Assembly (NCBI RefSeq): GCF_024362695.1
Contig: NC_065424.1
Span: 7,938,786-8,002,785 of the forward strand
DNA length: 64,000 bases
Reading direction: 5' to 3'
Origin: Pectinophora gossypiella
Taxonomy: Eukaryota; Arthropoda; Insecta; Lepidoptera; Gelechiidae
Numbering within the stretch: the first letter of the stretch is position 1; each line of letters opens with the position of its first letter. This document shows, one piece after another, positions 10,041-20,307 of the stretch. Made by a program: the position numbers and the translations under genes. The notes below the pieces were generated by a model. It worked only from the letters and a program-made list of their open reading frames with translations, was not told the DNA's origin and searched no databases.

Positions 10041-10439
10041 TTGTGTAAAGGACGCTTAGGTGCATCCTAAGATAAACCCGTGTCCCGCACAAAAATTGTT
10101 ACAGTTGTTAAAACTTCGCCGAAGAATAATAAACGCATGATATAGTCATGGACCCTGAAAGTATTTCTAAAAACTGCTCCATTTAATAGGCTTTTAGAAA
10201 CATCCAAAAAAAAGTACCCTTAATAAGGGCATAAATTTAAGTAATTACAAAATGGGTCATATCTCCTAAACCGTAAATAATCGCTGAACATACATAGGAG
10301 TGTTTCTGGTAGCAAGCTATAGACTTCAAGAGCGCGAGGAGTGGAGATCTGTTATTCAAGCCCTACACCCAACAGGGGATAAAATGTTAAAAGAAGAAGA
10401 AGCACGGGGCCAATAAAAATAAATGTAGATACTACTGAT

Positions 10440-10848
10440 GGGTTAAAAAGGCCACATTGACGCAATAGGCTCCTTGACAACCTAGTCAAATGAGATACTT
10501 TTTACGAAACGTCAAAACGAAAGTTTTCTTTGGAATTTATATGGAAATACTGTACTGTTACGTCATCAATAAAAGCGGCCAAACGTCGTACTCATGATTA
10601 CATAATTCATGAATAGAATTCGAAAATAATTCGAATAGTAAAATAAGATTGATTTTATATTATCTCAGAGTGGCTTCTATTTCTACGTTAGCATTTAATA
10701 ATTTATCTTTGACCTAGTCAAATACCCAATTCATCTAAGAAAGCAATATTGCAATTTGACATTTTCGAATATAGAAGCATTGTGCGCAATGCATAAATAG
10801 CAATATTGCTTTTTTAGATGAATTGCGTCGATGTGGCCTTTCTAACCC
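10440..10848. repeat. MITE-like inverted-repeat element
   Basis: The left end GGGTTAAAAAGGCCACATTG matches, in reverse complement, the right end around ATGTGGCCTTTCTAACCC; the arms extend about 27 bp with a few mismatches. An inner hairpin is formed by AATTCATCTAAGAAAGCAAT near 10730 and its complement near 10800. The element is about 409 bp and non-coding. A block at 10500-10560 resembles 49080-49140. Confidence 0.5.
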
Positions 10849-10859
10849 CCCTATTCTTC

Positions 10860-11160
10860 AATTGTTTTTTCACGTGACTTGTTGTAGATTTGCCGCAGAT
10901 GGCATTAACTACTTGACCGGACAAATGGGGAGCGCTGAGGGCTCTAGTCCGGTACAAATCTTAAGACAACAGGTCTGGGGGTGTCGAGTTCGTTGCGAAT
11001 TTACGCTCAGGGCGTCGTCTGGGAGGATTTACCTATATATTTATGTAACAATTAATCGACTGCAGTGTGTCGATAGCGATAAGCGCTGAACGAGGGAAAT
11101 CTTCGACCACGCCGGCGAGGTCGGTATCGCGGTCCTGAAATTGTTGGCTCGAACTGATTG
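10860..11160 (+). repeat. Dispersed retroposon, GCCGCAGATGGCATTAACTA family
   Basis: This copy carries TTTGCCGCAGATGGCATTAA, GGACAAATGGGGAGCGCTGA, and a body with TCGATAGCGATAAGCGCTGA. Other copies lie at 13.69-14.17 kb (reversed, duplicated), 18.11-18.87, 50.40 and 52.1-52.33 kb (reversed). Complete copies end in an AATAAAGTATATTTGTATTG tail. Confidence 0.65.
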
Positions 11161-11204
11161 ACTGACTCTTATCATCTCAGGCCTTTACATCTTTATCAGA
11201 TGAT

Positions 11205-11480
11205 TCAAACAGCGTTTCTGTGGCAGCTTTTAAAATGGCTGTAAAGTCCGATGCGAGAGCGACAGTAGCGGCCGCACGACTGGCATTGTAGTTGAGGGTT
11301 ATTAGATGGTATAGGTGGTAAATCGGCCCTCTCACTTCTGTGTCGCCTCTCGCGCTTGTCGGCTAGAATCTGGAACCAGGTTTTATCGTGTGCTTTGCAC
11401 CCATCGGCCAAAGACGTCCTCCACTTATTCCGGTCACTGGCCAGGTCCTCCTGACTGACTCTATGGCTAAAGTAATCGGG
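11205..11480 (-). mobile_element. LINE C-terminal zinc-knuckle remnant
   Basis: The minus strand encodes VSQEDLASDRNKWRTS followed by DGCKAHDKTWFQ and a C2H2-type end, CQSCGRYCRSRIGLYSHFKS, then CHRNAV and a stop. The SRIGLxSHxxxCH ending is a familiar C-terminal signature of some non-LTR retrotransposon polyproteins. The fragment is 5'-truncated, with no RT domain nearby. Confidence 0.65.
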
Positions 11481-11699
11481 TCGTCAGGATTCATATGCGT
11501 TTGACGTTTCATTTTTGCTCTCATAGTCCTTCATAGAAGGGATATAATCTCACCTTGAAAAAGTTTCTTTAATCCACTATTAATTGCTTATTAAATATTA
11601 TACTTGGTAATATCTCAGATCAATAAATTACACAAGCGCACAGCGGAGGGAAGCGGTTAATGATTAGAAAACGTAAAAAATCTGATAAAGAGGATAAAT

Positions 11700-11900
11700 G
11701 TAGGTAAATTATATAGATTCACGGGCTCAGCGGTGAAGGAAAACATCGTGAGGAAACTCACCTACTTAGACCTAATTTGTCCTTTCGCGGGTAAGAACTG
11801 TTGGAAGGTCAGACAGGCGGTCGTTTCTGTAAAAAACCGGACCTGTCAAATATTCAGGGTAGGTAAGCGGACCTTGTAGAAACGGGATAACGTTTAGATG
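11700..11900 (+). repeat. SINE fragment, CAGGTCCGG family
   Basis: It carries TTGGAAGGTCAGACAGGCGG, AAAACCGGACCTGTCAAATA and AACGGGATAACGTTTAG in the same order as the 2.2-2.4 kb copy. Confidence 0.55.
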
Positions 11901-12018
11901 GTCTAATAGCTGAATGCCGACTTCCTGCAAAATGTCTACTAATATAAATCTTGATACAACCTATCGCACTATGCCAACTTTTTCTAATTTAAGTACTATT
12001 ATGGCGGGGTAAATTATA

Positions 12019-12247
12019 CAGGGTGTTAGTGACATCGTAACGAATACTCAGGGGGATGATACAGACCAGATTCTGAGTTGATATCAAGTGGAATTTTCAG
12101 TCTGAATATTCCTGATTTTTTTTGTGTTTTTTTTTTAATTATTTTCAATTCCATACTTTTGCGACGGAAAATTCCACTTGATATCATCTCAGAATCATGG
12201 CCTCAATCACCCCTCAAAGTTTTCGTTACGATGTCACTAATACCCTG
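12019..12247. repeat. Foldback MITE with TA duplications
   Basis: A near-complete palindrome: the left arm begins CAGGGTGTTAGTGACATCGT and the right arm ends with its complement, ATGTCACTAATACCCTG. TA flanks both ends (12017-12018 and 12248-12249). The arms run about 90-100 bp each and include TTGATATCAAGTGGAATTTT. Other copies are at 16948, 17239, 38310 and (half) 46083. TA duplication and foldback form suggest mobilisation by a Tc1/mariner transposase, but not by the local Tc1, whose ends differ. Confidence 0.85.
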
Positions 12248-12889
12248 TATAGATTGTATATATTCAAGGATTTCTGATCTATTAAAAATAATACAGACAT
12301 GTTCAGTACCACATACATAGTATAATGTTGAATTCTTCTTTTCTCGTGTGGGTTGTGAGATCAATGACCTACCTGATCAACCTTGGTGTCACGGTTCCTA
12401 TAGAGCCGCCAAAGACAGCATATTTTTAACTGCTGTTGACTAATGTATGGATCAAGTGGATCATGGCATGGTATAAGATCAGGTAGGTATGCTCAATCCT
12501 ATGACAAGCCGCCATTGCTAGCCCTTCGATGACGTAAGTGTTACCACTGTGTTACTATTAAATTGGTATCTCCAATATTCCAAAGATATACATTTTATTA
12601 TTTAAAATTAAGTGAATATTTGTCACATGTATAATAAACATTAACACTTTAAGTAACTCTTTACTAAATGTTCAAAATTTCCTTGCCAAGTAAATATAAA
12701 AACAATGGTCGTGGATAATTTATTTTTTTACGAAATGGCAACGCAGCGTGGGATGACGTCAGCTGGGTTAACCTTGAAATGTTAGCTGTCACTTTTGAGC
12801 ATACCTGGTTTTCTTATACCTTGGCTCTTGATAACTAATAACTGTTTTATTCTGTAAAATTCTTTTTTGAGAAATAAATATATTTAATC

Positions 12890-13200
12890 TCTATCTCCCT
12901 AGCGTTATCCCGCGGGTCAGCTTACCTAACCTGATGATTCGTCAGGTCCAGTTGTTAACAAACGCGACTGCCTGTCTGACTTTCCGTTCCGCGAAGGGAA
13001 AACCAGCCTAATAAAGGTTAGGCCACATTGCTCCGAAACGCATTCCTAAAGAATGTGGGTTTCTTCACCGCTGAGCACCTGATAAACATTTAAGATCCAA
13101 ACATGAATTTGTAAATCATTGGTTTGGCCCGTGCTAGGTTTTGAATCTGAGACCTCACAGTGGGAGTCAAGCGTTCTTTCAACTGGCCTACCACGGCTTG
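12890..13200 (-). repeat. SINE, CAGGTCCGG family, with tRNA-like head
   Basis: On the minus strand it starts with a tRNA-like head (TGGTAGGCCAGTTGAAAGAA, then CTCAGATTCAAAACCT as a B box). The body follows and ends GATAACGCTAGGGAGATAGA. This copy defines the orientation of the whole family in this window. Confidence 0.65.
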
Positions 13201-13534
13201 GAAAAACCATAGCAATAAACAATATTAGCGAAGTATAATGATCGATGTGGACGCATTCTTTCGGAACAAATGTTGAAGTTGGTGTCGCAAACATAATGGC
13301 GTGGGGTAACTAATATACCTACTGTGGTATCACATTGCTACGTCCGGGAAATACCATAGCTAATGTTGACATATCACTTTCATCATCCCACCCCTCCCAA
13401 TGGCATATGTTAGCTTCAAGACGCTTTATCCATTCTGCTCCGCACCACACAAATCCCCTGGTAGTTGCGGCTTCGGAGTGCATCCCGCTTAGAGACGGTA
13501 CTGAAAAGCACCGACGGCGCTCGAATAACGTAAT

Positions 13535-13600
13535 AGAAAGAAAGAAAGAAAGAAAGAAAGAAACACTTATTATTTAGGACACCACAGACACGGATTACAT
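13535..13600. repeat. GAAA microsatellite and adjoining retroposon tail
   Basis: A (GAAA)n run is followed by an AACACTTATTATTTAGGACA block and CCACAGACAC. Similar tails lie at 19112-19165 and 57390-57430, so this is the A-rich 3' end of a dispersed retroposon read in reverse. Confidence 0.55.
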
Positions 13601-13689
13601 ATTATATACATTATAATGACATCACATCAGAAGTCAACGCACACACGATGTTTTTCTATATAGTACTACTACTACTCTACTTTTCTACT

Positions 13690-14165
13690 CTAGTCTTAAA
13701 GGCGGCCAACCATCTCGCGACAACAAACACTTCAGAACCTTGGTCGACGATTTCCCTCATTCAGGGCTTATCGCTATCGACCCGCCAGAGTCGATTACTT
13801 TTTTCAAATATTATCCTCTCAGACGACGCTCTGAGCCAAGGTTCGCGCACAACTGGGCATCCTCAGGCCTGTTGTCTTAAACGTTGTACCGGGTGAGAGC
13901 CTTCAGCGATCCCCATTTGTCCGGCCAAGTAGTTAATGCCATCTGCGGCAAATCTACAATAAGTCACGTCAAAACAAAAAGTAATCATCTCGCAACAACA
14001 AACACTTCAGAACCTTGGTCGACGATTTCCCTCATTCAGCGGTTATCGCTATCGACCCACTAGGGTCGATTAATTCTTTCAAATATTATCCTCTCTGACG
14101 ACGCCCTGAACCAAGGTTCACGCACAACTGGGCATCCTCAGGCGTATTGTCTTAAATTTTGTACG
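13690..14165 (-). repeat. Two head-to-tail copies of the GCCGCAGATGGCATTAACTA retroposon
   Basis: ATCTCGCGACAACAAACACT and the block ending TTGTCTTAAACGTTGTACC (13690-13890) are repeated at 13986-14165 with a few substitutions. The two copies are joined by the reversed GCCATCTGCGGCAAATCTAC block. This is a local duplication or two insertions in one orientation. Confidence 0.6.
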
Positions 14166-14169
14166 TATG

Positions 14170-14515
14170 GAATTCCATTAACTTCGATCCTGACACACTT
14201 CCATTGCTTCCTCCACATTCATCAATCGTTTAATTGACGCACGTCAGTTCGTGCTAAACCTTTTCTAAGGACATCTCCAATTTAGTAATAGGTAAAATAA
14301 AAGAGAGTTTTTCTCTTCTGTCCTCTTTTTATGTAAGTATTTTGGTTCTTACTTATTTAAAATTTAGATTTACTTAAGTACTGCTAACTTATTTGGCTCG
14401 GGTCGGAAATCCGGTAGCACGTAAGCTACAAGCCAAGAAGTCGAACCTGTACCCAATTATAGTCATTACGGTCATGTCAAAGCCATAAAGGTATAACCCT
14501 GACAATCCATAAATT
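14170..14515. other. No gene seen
   Basis: AT-rich intergenic sequence. A reversed block near 14170-14225 (ATTAACTTCGATCCTGACAC) resembles the 590-640 area in reverse. No exon-like stretch was found. Confidence 0.4.
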
Positions 14516-14528
14516 ACTCGAATTAACA

Positions 14529-14856
14529 ACGGCCTCCGTGGTCCAGTGGTTGAGCTTTGGGCTCACGATCCGGAGGTCCCGGGTTCGAATCCCGGTGGGA
14601 ACATATCACAAAAATCACTTTGTGATCCCTAGTTTGGTTAGGACATTATAGGCTGATCACCTGATTGTCCAAAAAGTAAGATGATCCGTGCTTCGGAAGG
14701 CACGTTAAGCCATTGGTCCCGGTTACTACTTACTGATGTAAGTACGTAGTCGTTACATGAGTCATGTCAGGGCCCTTGGCGGCTCAATAGCAACCCTGAC
14801 ACCAGGGTTGATAAGGCTGGTACTCCACCTCACAACCCACACGATAGAAGAAGAAG
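14529..14856 (+). repeat. Complete tRNA-derived SINE with 13-bp target duplication
   Basis: Full element: a head with A box (TCCAGTGGTTGAGC) and B box (GGTTCGAATCC), the ATCACTTTGTGATCCCTAGT body, the TTAAGCCATTGGTCCCGG core and a (GAA)n-like end. The duplication ACTCGAATTAACA occurs at 14516-14528 and 14857-14869. It serves as the reference copy for the fragments at 15.2, 39.0, 41.55, 42.45, 43.1, 44.85, 47.6, 52.35 and 55.87 kb. Confidence 0.9.
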
Positions 14857-15189
14857 ACTCGAATTAACAGCATTACAAGTACAACATTCTACTTAAGTAC
14901 CATAATCTTCTTAAAAAAAGAAGAGTCGCCAGAACGGAAATTGCCTCAGGACGTCCACCACCACCTTATGATCATTCTAATGAACATCCTCCTATGCTTC
15001 TTGTAATTGTTTTGCGAAAAATTTTAAGTGATATTATTGTCTTGTCTTTATGTCTGGCATCCTTTTATAACAAACAATTTCTATTCTATTCCTTCAAAAA
15101 TCAGAATCACTTATCCAACATAATTATCATTACGTCATGACTTTGGAAAAAAAATGAAAAGTAACATGAGGTTGTTGAGTTTTGTTACA

Positions 15190-15325
15190 TGAGCTAACTA
15201 CCACGTACATACATCAGTAAGTAGTAACTGGGACCAATGGTTTAACTTGCCTTCCGAAGCACGGATCATTTTACTTTACGTGGGCTCTACGCTCAACCAC
15301 TGAACCTCAGAGGTTGTTAATAAAG
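15190..15325 (-). repeat. SINE 3' fragment
   Basis: Reversed blocks of the 14529 SINE are present: ACATCAGTAAGTAGTAACTG, the CCAATGGTTTAACTTGCCTT core, and a degraded head ACGCTCAACCACTGAACCTC. Sequence between the core and the head is partly deleted. Confidence 0.6.
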
Positions 15326-15744
15326 AGCTATGCATTGTATTGTAGCTAGTGCATGCAATCCCGACTCGATATCGCAAATTCGAGATCCCGCGGGATTGGA
15401 AATATCATTTTTTTTCGGTATCTCGTCTAGTTCATAAAAAAAAATAAAGTTAGGATGGCTGCAAACAATGAAAACTGCTTTTTTGTGATAATGTTTATTA
15501 AAACAAAATATTTTTTAAAAGAAAACAAAAACCTTTATTCTTCAACATCTAAATATTAGGTTTTCTTTGGAAATCAGCATAATCAATATTGATATTCGCC
15601 TAATCCCGTCAATCTCGAATTGGATATCGTCATATTATGCTTCGGGAATAATCTCGAAAAATAGACGAGATGTCGCGAGATCGGGATTGAATTCCCTAAT
15701 TTTAAGGTATCATATTGTATTGTATACCTTCCACCACCTTCCAG

Positions 15745-16019
15745 GTCCAGGGTCAACGAAGCCAGCGACCATCCCTCGCAGCCAGCTGAGACACCTGTTC
15801 TTCGTCGTGCAGGGCAAGGGTAGCCGACAGAAGTACACGTACTGGCACGCCAAGGACATCGCCAAGGATCCCAGGATTGATTTCAAGAGGTTATTATCAT
15901 TTTAATCTTCATCCTAAATTCCCTCCGGTTGATTGACGGGACGCCAGTGCCCAGCGGTGGGCGTATAGAGGCTGTTTATGTTTATATCATTTACCTTATT
16001 TACTGCTATTTACTCACAG

Positions 16020-16054
<35 letters not shown>

Positions 16055-19000
16055 TGATCTGTTTTGCAGTAGCAGTAGATCTATTAAATCATTGCTTGCC
16101 AGTGGTCATTGCTGCTCCTAGTTAGGTATATTATTTTGGTTAGGTTTGCTTAGGTATGTTTTGTTTTATGTTTTTTCTTTTGTTTATAATTATTATGTAG
16201 TGTTCTCACTTGGCGCTGGGCCCCAAAGGGCATCCGCCGGCGGGGACGCGGTTGTGTGCAATTGCGTTCCCGTATCCCCGCCACAGGGCGGCAAGGAGGA
16301 ACACCGTTGGGTTTTAGTGGGTATACCGGGTGGCGACACCCGGGGAGTCCCACATAACCACGTCCCCCCCCCGAGCGGCGTGGTATGCGTAATGCATTTC
16401 CCAACGTTAAAAAAGTCTCTGTAGCATCCGTCACACACTGCAGCTCGGCTATACCACCTGGGGGTAGCTTTTAATTAGCCTTTATTTATTATTAAGATTT
16501 TGATTGTGTAAATAATGCTGTAAGCTCCCCGAACAAAATAAATACATCTCCTCAGCGTTATCCCGTCATTCACTAAGTCCTCTTACCTAACCTGAAGACT
16601 TGACAGGTCCGGTTTTTTATAGAAGCGACTGTCTGTCTGACATTCCAACCCGCGAAGAGAAAACCAGCCCGATACAGGTTAGGTCAACTGACTACATTAA
16701 ATCCCATGTAGGGGGCGATCTTATACCACGTGATATCATAATATCTATGATCCAAACATGAATTCTAACTCAAAGTTGAATTCAGTGGTTTGTAGCCCTA
16801 GCCGAGATTTGGACCCGTGACACTACGCGGATTTCCTCACGATCTTGGTGCTACCTCTGATCCGCCATTCATCTGTTGTTATTCATTCTACTGAAGGATT
16901 ATAAAAATATGAAATTCTCTCCTTGCGTCATTGTTCACCTACACATACAGGGTGTTATTGACATCGTAACGAAAACTTTGAGGGATGATTCAGGTCATAA
17001 ATAATATCTGAGTTGATATCAAGTGGAATTTTCCGTCGCAAAAGTATGGAACGGAAAATAATTTAAAAAATTACTAACATTTTAATGAATTAATTCGAAT
17101 TTATTTCACTAAAATGAACAGGAAAATCCACTTGATATCAACTCAGAATCATGGTCTGAATCAATCCCCCTGACCTCAGTATTTGTTACGATGTTGATCT
17201 AACACCCTATCTACTTGTATGTATATAATGTATTTGTACAGGGTGTAAGTGACATCGTAACAGATACTGAGGGGGATGATTCAGCTCAGTATTCTGAATT
17301 AATATCAAGTAGAATTCTTCATCGCAAAATATAGAATTTATTTATTTATTTGAGTACAACCACATCATACATATTGAGCTTATTCTATAACTTATTTTCT
17401 AGGTATTCTGACTGATATGTATAACAATAACGGTGTACATAGCACTCGCAATCAATAAACTAAATTACAAATTTAACAGTAGAATTAAAAATAATTAAAA
17501 AAACACAAAACAATCATGACTTGCGACGGAAAATTCCACTTGATATCAACTCAGAATCATGGTCTGAATCATCACACAAAGTTTTCGATACGATGTACTC
17601 ACATGCCCACTATGTGCGAGGATCTTTTCCAATAAGATTGGCTATATAAGCCACATGCGAGCACATGAACGTCGGAGTTGAAGCAGTCGCCGTAGCCGAA
17701 ATCGGCTGGATCGCATCATCATCATCATCACCCTGTACAATATGGGGATTTTCAAGTCACTATTTGTGTTTGCGTGCTCCACCTTAAACCATATCGCTGC
17801 TTAATACCAAGCTGGATCGCGAACAAACGCGCTCAAGTCTTTAAAACAAAATGTCGCTGATGTTCCAGGAAGACGGTGGTGATCCTGCTGGGCTACCTGG
17901 ACAGCAGCGGGTTCCCCATCGCGTCCATGTTCGCCAACGAGTATGAAGCAAGAGGATACAATGTCATCATAGTCGACAACCAGCGGTTCGCCACCGTGCA
18001 CTACTATCTGTGAGTACACTACTAGCTAGTATGTGAGCTTCGGTCTTATTGATGAGTACTTATGTTACAACTAGGGTACCGGTCTTGCAGCAAACAGTTA
18101 TTCATTTATCTTTTTTTTGACGTGACTTATTGTAGATTTGCCGCAGATGGCATTAACTACTTGGCAGGAAAAATGGGGAGCGCTGAAGGCTCTGTTACAA
18201 CGTTTAAGACAACAGGCCTGAGGGTGCCCAGTTGGACGCGTTGTGGTGTTGTTTATATTCTGTGGCTCTTGAGTTGCTTATTATTAGGTATTTTCTTACT
18301 ATTTATATAAGTAGGTACTTATATTTATAATTATAATTATGTGGATGTTATATATTTATTTGCATGTATTTATTGGTAAGTTGTACTTATAGTTTGTACC
18401 CGCAATATTTCAATTTCATTTCTTACATTTTTCCTCGCCTTATCTGTCTGGAAGAAATCGCTTTAAGCGATAAGGCCGTTACCATGTACCTAGTTAAGAG
18501 TCTTTTGTAATTTCTTTCTTTTTAGGTATTTTGGCGCAATAAAGTATCACATCATCATCACCAGCCCATTAACGTCCCCACTGCTGGGGCACGGGCCTTT
18601 CCTATGGATAGGGAGATCGGGCCTTAAACCACCACGCGGGCCCAGTGCGGATTGGTGGTTATTAACGACTGCTAATGCAATCGGGACCAACGGCTTAACG
18701 TACCTTCCGAAGCACGGAGGAGCTCGAGATGAAAACTTTTTTTTGTGGTCACCCATCCTATGACCGGCCTTTGCGAAAGTTGCTTAACTTCAACAATCGC
18801 AGACCGAGCGCGTTTACCGCTGCGCCACCGAGCTCCTCCCAATAAAGTATATTTGTATTGTATTGTAATGTTCCAGAGCGTCCCGCCTCATGCGTCCAGT
18901 AGGTCGCCACGTGGCGGCGGTGCTGGTTCAGCTGAGGCAGTCCGGCTTGGAGCCCGGCGGCGTGGAGCTGCTCGGCTTCAGTCTCGGGGGGCAGACTGTC

Positions 19001-20307
19001 AGCTACGTCGGCGCGCACTACCAAGCGCTTACTGGCAGGAATGTATCCAAGATCACTGCGCTGGAGCCCTCCGGACCGTGCTTCAGGACCCTGGGTTAGT
19101 CTGCGTATTTAAGAAAGAAAGAAACATTTATTACTCCTGGACACCACAGACACAGACAGACAGGTACATTACATTCAACGCAGGACATACACCACACGGA
19201 AATCATTCCCCCGAAAACAACTACACACTACACTCCACACACGCACGCACGCACACACACATACTATTTACTAAAGAATTCCACCAGGCAGACAAACATA
19301 ACTTGCACAAACCGCATCTTCGTTTTTCGCTCTCTCGAACGCTGTGATTGGTCAAAATGGTCAAATCTGCACATCTCCGCTCTTCTCCGCCCATCTCCGC
19401 GTCAGTGGAAACCCGACCTTAGTCCTTACCCGCTTACAGCCATTTAGAATAAAGTAACACCAAGTGGGGGTAAATCTAACTTGGCGCCTGATAGGAATTG
19501 GTGTGGGTCAGAGAGTTAGCTTTCAATACGAAGTAGATTGTTTTACGATGTTCCTGAAGACTGTTTGGTGGCGAGGGTGTGCTGACGTCAAAGGATGTTT
19601 TCGGGGTACTGAACAGAGCATAGCTAATAGGATCGACGTTCCACTTGAGTCATGTTGGAAGTATATTATATGCGTCTCGTTGTATAAACTTCGATAGCGC
19701 GTTTCACGACTGCATTATTGAATGTGGCGCCATCTGTGGCATGTGGGCGGAACTAGCTGGCCAACTAATTTGGTCCGCCACAACTGTAAACAACAAATGA
19801 CTATGACACATACGAGTACCTAACAGTTGTCATTTTTATCCAGGTCCAAAAGACCGTCTAGACGCATCCAACGCTGATTATGTGGAAGTAATCCACACGA
19901 ACATCGACGGCTTCGGCATGGCAACCAGAATGGGACACGTGGACATCTACGTCAACGGTGGAGAGTACCAGCCCTCAGACATCACCATGTTCCCCTGCAC
20001 TGTCACTTGCAGCCACTTCAGGGTCCTCACTCTCTGGGTTCAGGCTTTAAAGAACCCGAGGAAGTTCGTAGCTATTAAATGTGACTCCATACAGCAAGCC
20101 AGAGAAGCCGACTGCTTCAAAAATGTTCCTTTAGAAACTAATTTAATGGGTTTAGCAGTAGATAAATCTAAACATGGGATATTTTATCTATCAACGGATA
20201 AGTCTTTTCCGTTTTATCTAGGAGAAAAGGGATTGGATCCTGATTTTGTCTATTGGAAAAGGATAACTGACGTCAATGATGGGAATGAAACGGAGATATA
20301 TACGTAG
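15745..20307 (+). CDS. Neutral lipase / phospholipase A1-like gene, four 3' exons
   Basis: Exons 15745-15889, 17869-18009, 18877-19094 and 19844-20307 join in frame to 321 residues and end at TAG. The 5' exon with a signal peptide was not found, so the gene is partial. The protein is of the pancreatic-lipase fold (PF00151 type): a hydrophobic strand KTVVILLGYLDSSGF, then the nucleophile elbow GFSLGG with Ser. LEPSGPCF follows at the acid position, then VIHTNIDGFG, GHVDIYVNGGEYQPSD and TCSHFR with the catalytic His. Such enzymes hydrolyse acylglycerols or phospholipids outside the cell, often in the insect gut or yolk. The acid residue is usually Asp; here it is Glu. Introns hold MITEs, a LINE tail and two retroposons. 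Donors are GTTATT, GTGAGT and GTTAGT, all after coherent codons. Confidence 0.88.
16021..16052. repeat. GA microsatellite
   Basis: A pure run of about 15 GA dinucleotides in lipase intron 1. Confidence 0.9.
16195..16480 (+). mobile_element. LINE 3' UTR remnant
   Basis: GC-rich non-coding block with GGCGCTGGGCCCCAAAGGGC, a C-run (GTCCCCCCCCCGAGCGG), and GTAGCATCCGTCACACACTG followed by CAGCTCGGCTATACCACCTG. The last part recurs at 51028-51075. Its composition differs sharply from the surrounding AT-rich intron. It looks like the 3' UTR of a non-LTR element, although no coding part is attached. Confidence 0.5.
16550..16860 (-). repeat. SINE, CAGGTCCGG family
   Basis: CTCAGCGTTATCCCGTCATT, GACAGGTCCGGTTTTTTATA and AACCAGCCCGATACAGGTTA occur in the same order as in the 12.9-kb copy. 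The tRNA-like head is worn. Confidence 0.6.
16948..17208. repeat. Foldback MITE, copy 2
   Basis: Starts CAGGGTGTTATTGACATCGT after TA (16946-16947). It ends with the complement up to AACACCCT, with the last base mutated. It lies in lipase intron 1, 30 bp from the next copy. Confidence 0.8.
17239..17605. repeat. Foldback MITE, copy 3, enlarged
   Basis: Starts CAGGGTGTAAGTGACATCGT after TA. The reverse arm (AATTCCACTTGATATCAACT) is at 17530-17590. A central AT-rich insert (about 17337-17515, TTATTTATTTATTTGAGTAC) makes it longer than its relatives, and the outermost bases of the right end are lost. Confidence 0.7.
18108..18869 (+). repeat. Retroposon of the GCCGCAGATGGCATTAACTA family, split by a SINE
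   Basis: It starts GACGTGACTTATTGTAGATT and carries ACAGGCCTGAGGGTGCCC. Its body includes GGAAGAAATCGCTTTAAGCG, and it ends AATAAAGTAT...ATTTGTATTGTATTG. The tail is interrupted by the SINE at 18548-18840. Confidence 0.7.
18548..18840 (-). repeat. Hybrid SINE with tRNA-like and 5S-rRNA-like segments
   Basis: On the minus strand the head GAGCTCGGTGGCGCAGCGGT looks like a tRNA 5' half. Then come GAAGTTAAGCAAC and, 20 bases later, GGATGGGTGACC (18747-18791). These are the two most conserved 5S rRNA internal-promoter blocks, at the 5S spacing. The body contains TTAAGCCGTTGGTCCCGATT and ends GGGGACGTTAATGGGCTGGT plus (GAT)n. A 10-bp duplication, AATAAAGTAT (18538-18547 and 18841-18850), proves retroposition into the older element's tail. 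A second, broken copy is at 39663-40318. Confidence 0.85.
19095..19843. other. Lipase intron 3
   Basis: It contains a reversed retroposon tail (19112-19165, GAAAGAAACATTTATTACTC), a short CGCACGCACACACACA run near 19245, and otherwise unassigned AT-rich sequence. No further coding signal was seen. Confidence 0.6.

Noticed and set aside
13648..13896. Signal-peptide-like frame (MFFYIVLLLLYFSTLV) as the missing first lipase exon
   Set aside because: It runs straight into a dispersed repeat and has no usable donor in phase with the 15745 exon.
16146..16438. Three overlapping frames on both strands, 81-94 residues
   Set aside because: They lie in a GC-rich LINE 3' UTR remnant and overlap one another without conserved motifs.
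18745..19347. 200-residue plus-strand protein
   Set aside because: It joins the reversed SINE, an out-of-frame lipase exon and a microsatellite; the correct lipase frame is different.
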